From JBLHKW01 sp047618565 (GTDB lineage: Bacteria; Planctomycetota; UBA1135; GCA-002686595): DNA of 11,763 nt. The position numbers and the translations under genes are program-made. The stretch is taken from the NCBI GenBank assembly GCA_047618565.1, contig JBLHKW010000158.1, positions 1-11,763 of the forward strand. Reading direction: 5' to 3'. The notes beneath the pieces were generated by a model that worked only from the letters and a program-made list of their open reading frames with translations, was not told the origin of the DNA and made no database searches. Positions 5,464 to 11,763 of this stretch are shown piece by piece. Within the stretch, counting starts at the first letter, position 1, and each line of letters opens with the position of its first letter.

Positions 5464-7728
5464 ATGAATCGCCCCCTTCTTGCTCCATCGTCTGTGGCCG
5501 CCGTGCTCACGGTTGTCGCGTGTGCCGGCCTGACCCCAAGCGCCGCCGCACAGGGATCCCTCCGCGATCTCATCTCGAGCAGGCCACCCGTCGAGCCGAC
5601 GGCCACCGGCATTCCCCAGGCCGGCAGCCCCGCTCTGACCGCACCATCGCTCCATGGTGTCACCCCCTACGGGGGCACGGTTCAGGCTGCGGTCGGGCCG
5701 GTCCTCTGGGATCAGCCTCCGGCCGCTGTTTCGAGTTTGACGGTCCTTGAGGGAGAAGATCTTGCAGCGCCCGCCTTCGCCCTGCACCAGGTTCACGACG
5801 TGCTGTTTGACGATGCCGTCAACCTGACCTCCATCACCACCTGGTATACGAACTTAGCTTCAAGCTGGCCGGGTGGCATTACGCAGGCGCGCGTCAACGT
5901 CTTCACCAATGATCCGCTGCTCTCCAGCGACGATCCGATCATGGGACTGCTCGTCAGCGCGACCGCCACGTTCGATGGTCCTTACGTCAAGGTCGAAGCG
6001 CTGGTTGACCTCGGTCTGGTAGCGGGCGCGTACTGGATCGGGCTGACACCGGTCGGTGACATCGAGGGCGGGCTTGGTCGTGAGTTTCACATCGATTCCG
6101 ACGTTCTTTACGGGCAGGAGACCAACCTTCGCAACGAGGGCGGTGGGCTTGGCATCGGCCCCGACTGGGCCCGGCCCTCGGACTTCACGGGTACGGGCCT
6201 CTTCGAGGGCTCAATCCGCATCGGAGGGACTGTCGGGGATGATTGCGCCGACGACTGCGCACCCCGTTCCAACCAGGTTCCAAATCAGGTCAATGCGTAC
6301 GCCTCGGATTCGGATTTCCCGGCCGCGGTAGCAGAGAACTGCATTCTCACGGAGGCCACCGAACTGTGTGAGCTCGTCGTGTGGGGACTTTACGCTCAGG
6401 GGCAGACGGCTCCGGCCGGGGACCTGTTCACGCTCATCATCCATGAGGATGCAGCTGGCCTACCGGGCGCCGTGCTCTACAGCGAGACGGCGATCGCGAC
6501 GACGCGGATTGCGACTGGGCTGCTCATCGGGAACCTGTTCGAGGAGTACCGGTACAGCTTGGTGCCCGCGAGTCGTGTGATCCTCTACCCGGGGACCTAC
6601 TGGTTCGAGGTCACCAACAACACCAGCACGGACGCCGACGACGACTGGTACTGGGAGACGGCGGGCGTCGACGCCGCGCATGGCATTCCGGGCGCCGTCG
6701 GCTCCGTCAGCGTGCCTGGGACTGCCTGGGGCTTCGCAGACGTTGACCTCGCGATGCAGGTCTGCGGCAAGGCGCCGGGGCTCCAGGTCGATTGCTTGCC
6801 CGGAGCTGACGCCACCGTGCTTCAGCCCATCAGTGGGTTCACCGGCCACTTCTCTGACCTGGACAGTGTCCCCAACGGTCTGTTCTCGGTTGCGGACGAC
6901 TTCGTTCTTACCGAGGAGATCGAGGTCTGCGACATCACGATCTGGGGCGGCTATGCGAGCGCGAACACTCCCGACGTGCCCGATTCCTTCACCATGATCA
7001 TCCATTCCGATCAGGCCGGGGCTCCGGGTCCCGTGGTCTATAGCGAGCTGGGCTTCGCTCCATTGCGAGTGCCCACTGGCACGGTCCTCGGTCCGTACGA
7101 CGAGTACCAGTACGTGTTGACGCCATCGACCACCTTGGTGCTTCCCGCCGGAGCATACTGGCTTGAGGTATTCAACAACACCACGGGTGACCTTGATGAT
7201 TCGTGGTTCTGGAGGTCCGGTACCATCGATCCCGGTGGCGTCGTCGGACACGTGTACGCGCAACAGGTTCCAGGCATGGTTTGGAACCTGTTTGATGAGG
7301 ACCTGGCCTTTCGAATCTGTAGCAAGCTGCCCGAGCCCTGCGTCTCCTACTGCGCGTCCCTTCCGAACGCGAGCGGATCCGCCGCGATCCTCACCTGCAG
7401 CGGCGACCCTGGTTCGAGCCTGGTCCTGACGAGCACTACGGTGCCCAATACTACGGGTCAGTTCTTCTTCGGACCGATGATGCTGGCGGGCGGCTCGACC
7501 CTGGGTGATGGCCTGCGCTGCGTCGACGGTGCGACCACGCGCATCCTGCCGTTCGTCAGTGCGGGCATGATGATGCAGGCGCCGAACACGGCCAGCATAT
7601 CCCTGAACTACACGGCACCTTACGCATCGGGCCTGACGGGCACGAAGCACTTCCAGTACTGGTTCCGCTCCGGTCTGTCGTCCGGAACGGGCTCCAACAC
7701 CTCGAACGCGATCTCGGTCACCTTCTGA
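5464..7728 (+). CDS. large secreted multi-domain protein, paralog 2
   Basis: A 754-residue protein with the same architecture as the preceding gene. It has a signal peptide (MNRPLLAPSSVAAVLTVVAC, likely cut after AAAQ), a variable linker to about residue 60, and a conserved GVTPYGGTVQAAVGP segment. An N-terminal beta-rich domain follows (93-258), then two related repeats at about 278-438 and 459-621, and the Gly/Ser-rich C-terminal domain (625-754) ending SNTSNAISVTF. That last domain is almost residue-for-residue identical to paralog 1. Differences cluster in the linkers and at the ends of the repeats (for example PGAVGSVSVPGTAWGFADV around 418-436). The ATG at 5464 begins the signal peptide and has no Shine-Dalgarno, as with most starts here. 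Both copies keep intact frames, so both are probably functional. Function is unknown; the protein is expected outside the cell or at its surface. Confidence 0.88.
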   Translation: MNRPLLAPSSVAAVLTVVACAGLTPSAAAQGSLRDLISSRPPVEPTATGIPQAGSPALTAPSLHGVTPYGGTVQAAVGPVLWDQPPAAVSSLTVLEGEDLAAPAFALHQVHDVLFDDAVNLTSITTWYTNLASSWPGGITQARVNVFTNDPLLSSDDPIMGLLVSATATFDGPYVKVEALVDLGLVAGAYWIGLTPVGDIEGGLGREFHIDSDVLYGQETNLRNEGGGLGIGPDWARPSDFTGTGLFEGSIRIGGTVGDDCADDCAPRSNQVPNQVNAYASDSDFPAAVAENCILTEATELCELVVWGLYAQGQTAPAGDLFTLIIHEDAAGLPGAVLYSETAIATTRIATGLLIGNLFEEYRYSLVPASRVILYPGTYWFEVTNNTSTDADDDWYWETAGVDAAHGIPGAVGSVSVPGTAWGFADVDLAMQVCGKAPGLQVDCLPGADATVLQPISGFTGHFSDLDSVPNGLFSVADDFVLTEEIEVCDITIWGGYASANTPDVPDSFTMIIHSDQAGAPGPVVYSELGFAPLRVPTGTVLGPYDEYQYVLTPSTTLVLPAGAYWLEVFNNTTGDLDDSWFWRSGTIDPGGVVGHVYAQQVPGMVWNLFDEDLAFRICSKLPEPCVSYCASLPNASGSAAILTCSGDPGSSLVLTSTTVPNTTGQFFFGPMMLAGGSTLGDGLRCVDGATTRILPFVSAGMMMQAPNTASISLNYTAPYASGLTGTKHFQYWFRSGLSSGTGSNTSNAISVTF

Positions 7729-7763
7729 TCGACGCGGTCGCGCGGAGCGCGAATGTCATGGGT

Positions 7764-7795
7764 CGGGGCGGAGTGGGCAGTCCCATTCCGCCCCG
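7764..7795. terminator. 14-bp hairpin between convergent genes, homologous to the one after paralog 1
   Basis: CGGGGCGGAGTGGG (7764-7777) pairs with CCCATTCCGCCCCG (7782-7795) around a CAGT loop, with a single G-T wobble. It starts 36 bp after the stop at 7728, almost the same spacing as at paralog 1. It also lies between that stop and the convergent cupin gene ending at 7835, so it may serve both strands. There is no T-run. Confidence 0.7.
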
Positions 7796-7834
7796 CGATC
7801 GTATCGGGAGCGGAACGTCGGGAGTGAGCGGTTC

Positions 7835-8497
7835 CTACGCCGGTGCTTCGCTGGATGCGGCGCGCACGTGGCCGGTCTTGACGAAGATGACCGTTTCCTC
7901 CTCGACGAATGGATGGTGCGCACTCATGTGCGGGCTCAGGAGCCAGGTGCCGGTCGGGTAGCGGCCATGCTCATCCATGAAGGTTCCGGAGAGCACCAGG
8001 ATTTCCTCGCCGCCCCAGTGCTGGTGCGGGACGAAGCGCTCACCGGCGGGCCAGTGGACGAGGGCGGTGCTCTCGGACTGGAAGGAGTGCAGGGGCTTGA
8101 CGGTCAGGCCGCCCTGCCCGGGGAGCCAGGGCTCGGCGTCGGTCTGGGAGTGGATCAGCTCGTGGTCGCTGTCGTCGAAGGGGCCGGAGCGGACGAAGAG
8201 CGTGCAGCCCGTCGATGTCGAGTTGGTGCTCGGCCGGGTCGCGGGCCGACGGGTGTAGCCGTCCGCCTGTAGCGGCCCTTCCGGGAGGTCCCAGGTGCCG
8301 GCGAGCACCATGACTTCGAGGCCCGAGCCCGTGCGCGGCGCGGGAAGCTGGGCATTCGCGGCCAGCCTCACAATCGAGATCTCGTGCGTGCTCCGGGCAC
8401 CTGCAGCCACGAGTACCTTCCGTTCAACGCCAGGCTCGCCGCCCTGCGCCCAGGGCATCGTCGCTGTTTTCCGTCCAAGGTGCTCTTCAGGCTTCAT
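7835..8497 (-). CDS. ChrR-like double-cupin protein
   Basis: A 220-residue cytoplasmic protein from the ATG at 8497; a second Met at residue 14 is possible. The C-terminal cupin (about 145-212) has the metal-site pattern of the ChrR cupin family: His158-x-His160, then Glu164, then His194. This matches the spacing I recall for the zinc ligands of Rhodobacter sphaeroides ChrR, in the context PHQHWGGEEILVLSG and DEHGRYPTGTWLLSP. The first cupin (about 40-105, GSGLEVMVLAGTW) keeps the fold signature, but its His-x-His has become Pro-Ala-Pro-Arg, so it probably binds no metal. The N-terminal zinc-binding anti-sigma domain of true ChrR is absent and no ECF sigma gene is adjacent. A sensor, dioxygenase-like or storage role are alternatives to anti-sigma action. 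It diverges from the DTW gene across 105 bp and converges on paralog 2. Confidence 0.85.
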   Translation of the reverse strand: MKPEEHLGRKTATMPWAQGGEPGVERKVLVAAGARSTHEISIVRLAANAQLPAPRTGSGLEVMVLAGTWDLPEGPLQADGYTRRPATRPSTNSTSTGCTLFVRSGPFDDSDHELIHSQTDAEPWLPGQGGLTVKPLHSFQSESTALVHWPAGERFVPHQHWGGEEILVLSGTFMDEHGRYPTGTWLLSPHMSAHHPFVEEETVIFVKTGHVRAASSEAPA

Positions 8498-8602
8498 CGG
8501 GGAAGGGTAGTCCGCGGTTCATGGAACTCCACCCCCTTGCTTGCACAGATGACGACGCTGGTGCCCTGCCTCGAGCGGGCGCGCAGGTTACGCTGGTCCC
8601 CC

Positions 8603-9769
8603 ATGACCCCGTCGAGCCAACCCGAGCATCGCTCACGCTGCGATCGGTGTCGCAAGCCCGCATCTCTTTGCCTGTGCGCGCGCACCCCACGGATCACCAA
8701 TTCGACCCACGTTCTCGTGATCCAGCACCGTCGCGAGCGATCGCACCCGGTCGGCACCGCGCGCATCGTGCGGCTGGGCCTGTCGGCGGCGGACATCGTC
8801 GAGACCGGCCGCTGCCTGCCGCGACCCGCGCTGCGGCCCGGCGCTGCCCTGCTCTATCCGGGACCTGAGTCACGGGACCTCTCGGGCTTGCGGCCCGACG
8901 AGGCTCCGACCCAGCTGGTCGTTCTGGATGGGACGTGGCACCAGGCCCGGCGGCTGTTTCTCGACAACCCGTGGATCCAGGAGCTGCCTCGCGTTCGCCT
9001 GACGCCCGCCTCGCCGAGCCGTTACCGCATCCGGCGCCAGCCGGCAGAGCACTGTGTCTCGACCCTGGAGTCGATCGTTGCGGCGCTCGGCATCATCGAG
9101 CCGGACACCGCGGGTCTCGACGGGTTGCTCGATGTCTTCGACACGATGGTCGAGGAACAGCGCGCCTTCATGATCAGCAGCGCGACAGCGCCGCGCCCTC
9201 GCCCGCGTGTCTTCCGTCCTGCGCGCGCCATCCCGCCAGCGTTACGCGAGGCCCCCGAACGGGTGGTCGCGGTCCACGCAGAGACCGCGCCCTGCGAACC
9301 GGGTCCATCCTGCGGTCCGCGCCAGCTGGTGCGCTGGTCTGCACTGCGTCCGTTCGACGGCGCCGTGTTCGATCGGGTTGTCCGCCCCGCTGGAGCGCCG
9401 TCGGCGCCGGGCTACCTGGAGCACCTGGGACTGTCCGCCGAGCACATGGTGGCCGCCGTCTCCTTGACCGAGGCCGCCGAGGCCTGGCGCGAGTTTCGAC
9501 AAGACGACGACATCGTCGTCGCCTGGCACCCCGCGATGCTGCGCATCCTGACCTGGCTCGATACGGGGCGGCAGGAGACCGCAGCCCTGCGCGGGCTGTG
9601 GGCCAACATCACCCACAAGCGACCGGGCGGTCTGGCGGCACTCGTCGACGGCCTGGAGCTGGCGGTCGAGGTGCCCCCGATCCCGGGCCGCGCAGCCCGG
9701 CGGCTCGGCCAGACGGTCGCGATCCTGCGACACCTTGTGCGCGTTGCACCGTACCAGGTACAGAAGTGA
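8603..9769 (+). CDS. DTW-domain tRNA-uridine aminocarboxypropyltransferase with extra C-terminal domain
   Basis: A 388-residue protein. DTW-domain enzymes transfer the 3-amino-3-carboxypropyl group of S-adenosylmethionine to a tRNA uridine (acp3U). Visible signatures are a CxxC...CxC zinc site (Cys13, Cys16, Cys23, Cys25), QHRRERSHPVGTARI (41-55), the LLYPGPES turn (83-90), the DGTW motif at 109-112 (LVVLDGTWHQARRL), and PSRYRIRRQ...STLES (138-156). The ATG at 8603 is chosen because it sits just before the zinc motif; 8549 is the next alternative. Bacterial DTW proteins usually end near residue 200. This one continues with about 170 residues (220-388) whose order of motifs resembles a DEDD/RNase T-type exonuclease (VVAVHAETAP, FDRVVRPAG, EHLGLSAEHM, DDDIVVAWHPAMLRIL) but with the acidic catalytic residues replaced. 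The PhzF gene follows 43 bp later. Confidence 0.87.
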   Translation: MTPSSQPEHRSRCDRCRKPASLCLCARTPRITNSTHVLVIQHRRERSHPVGTARIVRLGLSAADIVETGRCLPRPALRPGAALLYPGPESRDLSGLRPDEAPTQLVVLDGTWHQARRLFLDNPWIQELPRVRLTPASPSRYRIRRQPAEHCVSTLESIVAALGIIEPDTAGLDGLLDVFDTMVEEQRAFMISSATAPRPRPRVFRPARAIPPALREAPERVVAVHAETAPCEPGPSCGPRQLVRWSALRPFDGAVFDRVVRPAGAPSAPGYLEHLGLSAEHMVAAVSLTEAAEAWREFRQDDDIVVAWHPAMLRILTWLDTGRQETAALRGLWANITHKRPGGLAALVDGLELAVEVPPIPGRAARRLGQTVAILRHLVRVAPYQVQK

Positions 9770-9812
9770 TGCTTCCGATCCGCACGCCTTCTCCCGCCAG
9801 ATGAGCTCTCCA

Positions 9813-10598
9813 ATGACGATCCCCTGCTATCGCATCGATGCCTTCACGGACCGCCTCTTCAGTGGCAACCCGGCCGCGGTCTGTCCCCTGGAGCGCTGGC
9901 TCCCGGATGGCTTGATGCAATCGATCGCAGCCGAGAACAACCTCTCGGAGACCGCGTTCTTCGTGCCGGATGAGGGTGCCTACGCACTGCGCTGGTTCAC
10001 CCCGGTGACCGAGGTCGCGCTCTGCGGGCATGCGACGCTCGCCAGCGCCTGGGTGGTGCTCAACGAACTCGACCCTGACGCGTCGGCGGTGAGCTTCACG
10101 ACCCAGAGCGGAGAGCTGCGCGTCGCGCGCGAAGGCGACCAGCTGGTGATGGATTTTCCCGCGTGCCCGGGGGAGGCCCGCCCGGATCCCGCGCGCTTGC
10201 TGGAGGCCCTGGGTGTCGAGCATGCAGCCTGCTTCAAGGCCATGGACTGGATGGTCGTGCTCGCCAGCGAGAGCGACGTACGTGACCTGCGACCCAACAT
10301 GCCGGGCCTGCTGGAGATCGACGCTCGCGGCGTGATCGTCACGGCGCCCGGGGACGAGTGCGACTTCGTGTCGCGCTTCTTCGCACCGGGCGTCGGCGTC
10401 CCCGAAGATCCTGTGACCGGATCGGCCCACTGCACCTTGTTCCCCTACTGGGCGAAGCAGCTCGGCCGATCCGAGCTCCGCGCGCGGCAGATCTCGGCGC
10501 GCGGAGGCGAGATCCTTGGCCGCGTTCGCGGGGAACGCGTGGATCTCGTCGGTGGCGCGCGACTGTTCGCGCGCGGCACGTTATTGATCGATCAGTAA
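9813..10598 (+). CDS. PhzF-family isomerase/epimerase
   Basis: A 261-residue cytoplasmic protein of the PhzF/YddE family, which has the diaminopimelate-epimerase fold: two similar halves with the active site between them. Clear signatures are YRIDAFTDRLFSGNPAAVC (6-24), NNLSETAFF with the probable catalytic Glu46, CGHATLASA with His73 (71-79), and EDPVTGSAHC with Asp199 (198-207). These correspond to Glu45, His74 and Asp208 of PhzF as I recall them. The residues are intact, so an active enzyme is expected, but the substrate cannot be told: only a few members make phenazines and no phenazine genes are here. I start at ATG 9813 because the family begins with a short strand right before the DAFT motif; ATG 9801 is equally in frame. 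It follows the DTW gene closely and was probably transcribed with it. It ends 16 bp before the first palindromic element. Confidence 0.92.
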   Translation: MTIPCYRIDAFTDRLFSGNPAAVCPLERWLPDGLMQSIAAENNLSETAFFVPDEGAYALRWFTPVTEVALCGHATLASAWVVLNELDPDASAVSFTTQSGELRVAREGDQLVMDFPACPGEARPDPARLLEALGVEHAACFKAMDWMVVLASESDVRDLRPNMPGLLEIDARGVIVTAPGDECDFVSRFFAPGVGVPEDPVTGSAHCTLFPYWAKQLGRSELRARQISARGGEILGRVRGERVDLVGGARLFARGTLLIDQ

Positions 10599-10614
10599 CG
10601 CCGGCGTGATCGGC

Positions 10615-10709
10615 CTAGCCCGGATAATTCATGAAGCGCGAGCCGAATCGACGGCGAAGCCGGCCGGTCGTCGCGTTTGGGCCGCGTCTTCATGAATTAT
10701 TCGGGCTAG
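10615..10709. mobile_element. palindromic element A (MITE-like), CTAG-flanked
   Basis: Arms at 10615-10636 and 10688-10709 are inverted repeats of 22 nt with one mismatch (CTAGCCCGGATAATTCATGA against CTAGCCCGAATAATTCATGA). They enclose about 50 bp that can itself fold (CGACG 10649-10653 with CGTCG 10669-10673). If the outer CTAG on each side is the duplicated target, the element proper is 10619-10705, 87 bp with 18-nt terminal inverted repeats starting CCCGG/CCCGA. It has no coding capacity. It lies between convergent genes, where small repeats are tolerated and a long hairpin can also end transcription. It could instead be a REP-type palindrome or a terminator. Confidence 0.6.
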
Positions 10710-10870
10710 CAGCCCATGGTGAAAGTCATGGTGGGCTCGAAGCCGTCAGGATTCGATCTGGCAAGGCGCGCTGACGACGCGTATTCGTGGATACTCGGAG
10801 GAAGCGCAACGCCGCCAGGGCGGAGCCTGGCGGATTTGAGCGGGTCGTGAGTTTCACCACGGGCTACTAG
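10706..10870. mobile_element. palindromic element B (MITE-like), CTAG-flanked, abutting element A
   Basis: The left end at 10706-10724 (CTAGCAGCCCATGGTGAAA) is the inverted repeat of the right end at 10852-10870 with two transitions in 19 nt. Weaker similarity extends to about 40 nt, roughly 30 matches. With CTAG taken as the duplicated target at 10706-10709 and 10867-10870, the element is 10710-10866, 157 bp. Inside are further stems, such as CCGCCAGG (10812-10819) with CCTGGCGG (10826-10833) and GTAT/ATAC around 10781-10794, but no open frame of note. The right-hand CTAG contains the TAG stop of the amidohydrolase gene. This suggests a remnant or non-autonomous relative of a transposon with about 40-bp ends. 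Confidence 0.55.
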
Positions 10871-11763
10871 CGCACCGACGAACTGACGAGCTCTCCCTCG
10901 ATGACCGTTCCGATGCAGTGGGTCGTGTACTCGAAGGGGTCTCCGTCAAAGAGCGCGACGTCGCCGTCCTTCCCGACCTCGAGCGATCCCACGCGTTCGT
11001 CGATCCCGAGCACTTCAGCAGCCCCGAGGGTGATCGAGTGCAGTGCACGCTCGTAGGGCAGGCCGTTCGCTGCGGCGATTCCGGCCTCGAAGAGCACCAC
11101 GCGCGTCTTGGGAACGTAGCTCTCGAAGCCGCTCTGTAGCGCGATCGGAATGCCGGCAGCGTCCAGGATGCCGGCGGTCTCCATGCTCAGGTTTTCGGTC
11201 TCGCCGGTCGCGCGCTTCATGGTCGCGTGCACGATCACGGGTACACCGGCCGCGCGGATCTCATCGACCAGCAGGTGGGCTTCCGCAGCACCATCCAGGA
11301 TCAGGCGCAGGTCAAACTCCCGGGCCACGCGCAAGGCGGACATGATGTCTTGATGCCGTTCTGCCGTGACGAGTAGGGGTACCTCACGCTTGAGCAAGCG
11401 CGTGACCGCCTCGAGACGCAGGTCGAGATCGACCTTGCCCTCCTCGTCGCGCTCGCGCTTCTCCATGTAGGCACGGCCCTTGACGAGCAGGTCGCGCAGG
11501 ATGGCGACCGCCTTGCCGCGCGTCCCGGGTGACTTCTTCTTGTCCTTCGCCAGCGCGCCCTCGCCCAGGGTCGCCGCCAGCATGGCGCGCGGGACGAGCA
11601 TCGCATCCTCGACCGTGTCGCCGCGTGTCTTGACGATCATCGTTTCGCCGCTGATCACGCTCCCGGGGCCATGCCCCGTGTGCAGCGTGGTGACGCCGAA
11701 GGAGCGCACCCACTCGATCAGTGGCTCGCGCGCGTTGTAGGCATCCAGCGCCCGAAGTTCCGG
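10867..11763 (-). CDS. amidohydrolase-family protein, N-terminus beyond right edge
   Basis: 298 residues are visible and the frame is open to the right edge. A GTG at 11709 is not the start, because coding character continues upstream of it (PELRALDAYNAREPLIEWV). The order of motifs fits the imidazolonepropionase-like branch of the amidohydrolase superfamily: GVTTLHTGHGPGSVISGE (23-40), PLLVTAERHQDI (129-140), REFDLRLILDGAAEAH (148-163), GVPVIVHATM (173-182) and the classic end GSLEVGKDGDVALFDGDPFEYT (259-280), which closes the small beta domain. The N-terminal metal-binding HxH would lie outside the window. At the position where the family usually has a Ser-Asp metal or proton-transfer site, the sequence reads IALQSGFESY (207-216), without Asp. 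Substrate is unknown. The stop codon is the TAG within the CTAG at the edge of element B. Convergent with PhzF. Confidence 0.85.
   Translation of the reverse strand, partial: PELRALDAYNAREPLIEWVRSFGVTTLHTGHGPGSVISGETMIVKTRGDTVEDAMLVPRAMLAATLGEGALAKDKKKSPGTRGKAVAILRDLLVKGRAYMEKRERDEEGKVDLDLRLEAVTRLLKREVPLLVTAERHQDIMSALRVAREFDLRLILDGAAEAHLLVDEIRAAGVPVIVHATMKRATGETENLSMETAGILDAAGIPIALQSGFESYVPKTRVVLFEAGIAAANGLPYERALHSITLGAAEVLGIDERVGSLEVGKDGDVALFDGDPFEYTTHCIGTVIEGELVSSSVR

Larger units (their letters stand above)
2673..7795 (+). repeat. tandem gene duplication (two paralogs plus terminators)
   Basis: The genes at 2673-4943 and 5464-7728 are direct repeats offset by about 2.79 kb, with only small indels. 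By eye well over four fifths of residues match after position 90; the signal peptides and linkers are diverged. Nucleotide identity is mosaic: 3746-3884 and 6537-6675 match perfectly for 139 nt, silent sites included. Segments around 3000-3220 and 4550-4620 (copies near 5790-6010 and 7335-7405) are nearly identical, whereas 3890-3960 and 4030-4110 are strongly diverged. The downstream hairpins are also homologous. The 5' intergenic regions do not align visibly. Confidence 0.9.

Noticed and set aside
3669..7650. Antisense open frames of 427 and 396 codons (3669-4952 and 6460-7650, minus) at equivalent places in both paralogs
   Set aside because: Their apparent conservation follows from the sense-strand duplication. 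The translations are low-complexity and Arg-rich with no start context or known motif.
8384..8602. Upstream extension of the DTW gene to 8384
   Set aside because: It overlaps the start of the divergent cupin gene, and the added residues lack similarity to DTW proteins, which begin just before the CxxC motif.
10599..10866. CRISPR array or tRNA in the PhzF-amidohydrolase gap
   Set aside because: There is no regularly spaced direct repeat and no cloverleaf; the stems are explained by two inverted-repeat elements.

Overview
This window looks like chromosomal DNA of an uncultured, high-GC bacterium, most likely a member of the Planctomycetota. The evidence is the strong GC bias at third codon positions, the near absence of Shine-Dalgarno sequences ahead of convincing starts, large secreted multi-domain proteins of unknown function, and a C-terminal domain (YCASLPNASGSAA to the ending SNAISVTF) that I recall mainly from planctomycete secreted proteins. 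The assignment is by memory of family patterns, not by a search.

Layout, left to right. Positions 1-1048 (minus) are the N-terminal 349 residues of an Ig-like-repeat lipoprotein that runs off the left edge. 1185-2348 (minus) is a secreted protein ending in TPR-like helices, possibly a dead gluzincin peptidase. A 324-bp divergent region follows; it holds two matching 12-bp perfect palindromes and a foldable leader. 2673-4943 and 5464-7728 (plus) are two closely related, tandemly duplicated secreted proteins of 756 and 754 residues. Each is followed by a strong hairpin. The two hairpins differ by a compensatory base-pair change.

7835-8497 (minus) is a ChrR-like double-cupin protein. Divergent from it, 8603-9769 (plus) is a DTW-domain tRNA aminocarboxypropyltransferase with an extra C-terminal domain that resembles a degenerate DEDD exonuclease. 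9813-10598 (plus) is a PhzF-family isomerase, probably cotranscribed with the DTW gene. 10867-11763 (minus) is the C-terminal part of an amidohydrolase that runs off the right edge.

Between the convergent PhzF and amidohydrolase genes lie two back-to-back inverted-repeat elements arranged CTAG - element A (87 bp) - CTAG - element B (157 bp) - CTAG. The last CTAG supplies the TAG stop of the amidohydrolase. This looks like nested insertion of two small non-autonomous elements and is the most unusual structure in the window. I see no CRISPR array, rRNA, tRNA, transposase gene or defence system. The left half is devoted to cell-envelope or extracellular proteins of unknown function, the right half to unrelated small-molecule and RNA-modification enzymes.
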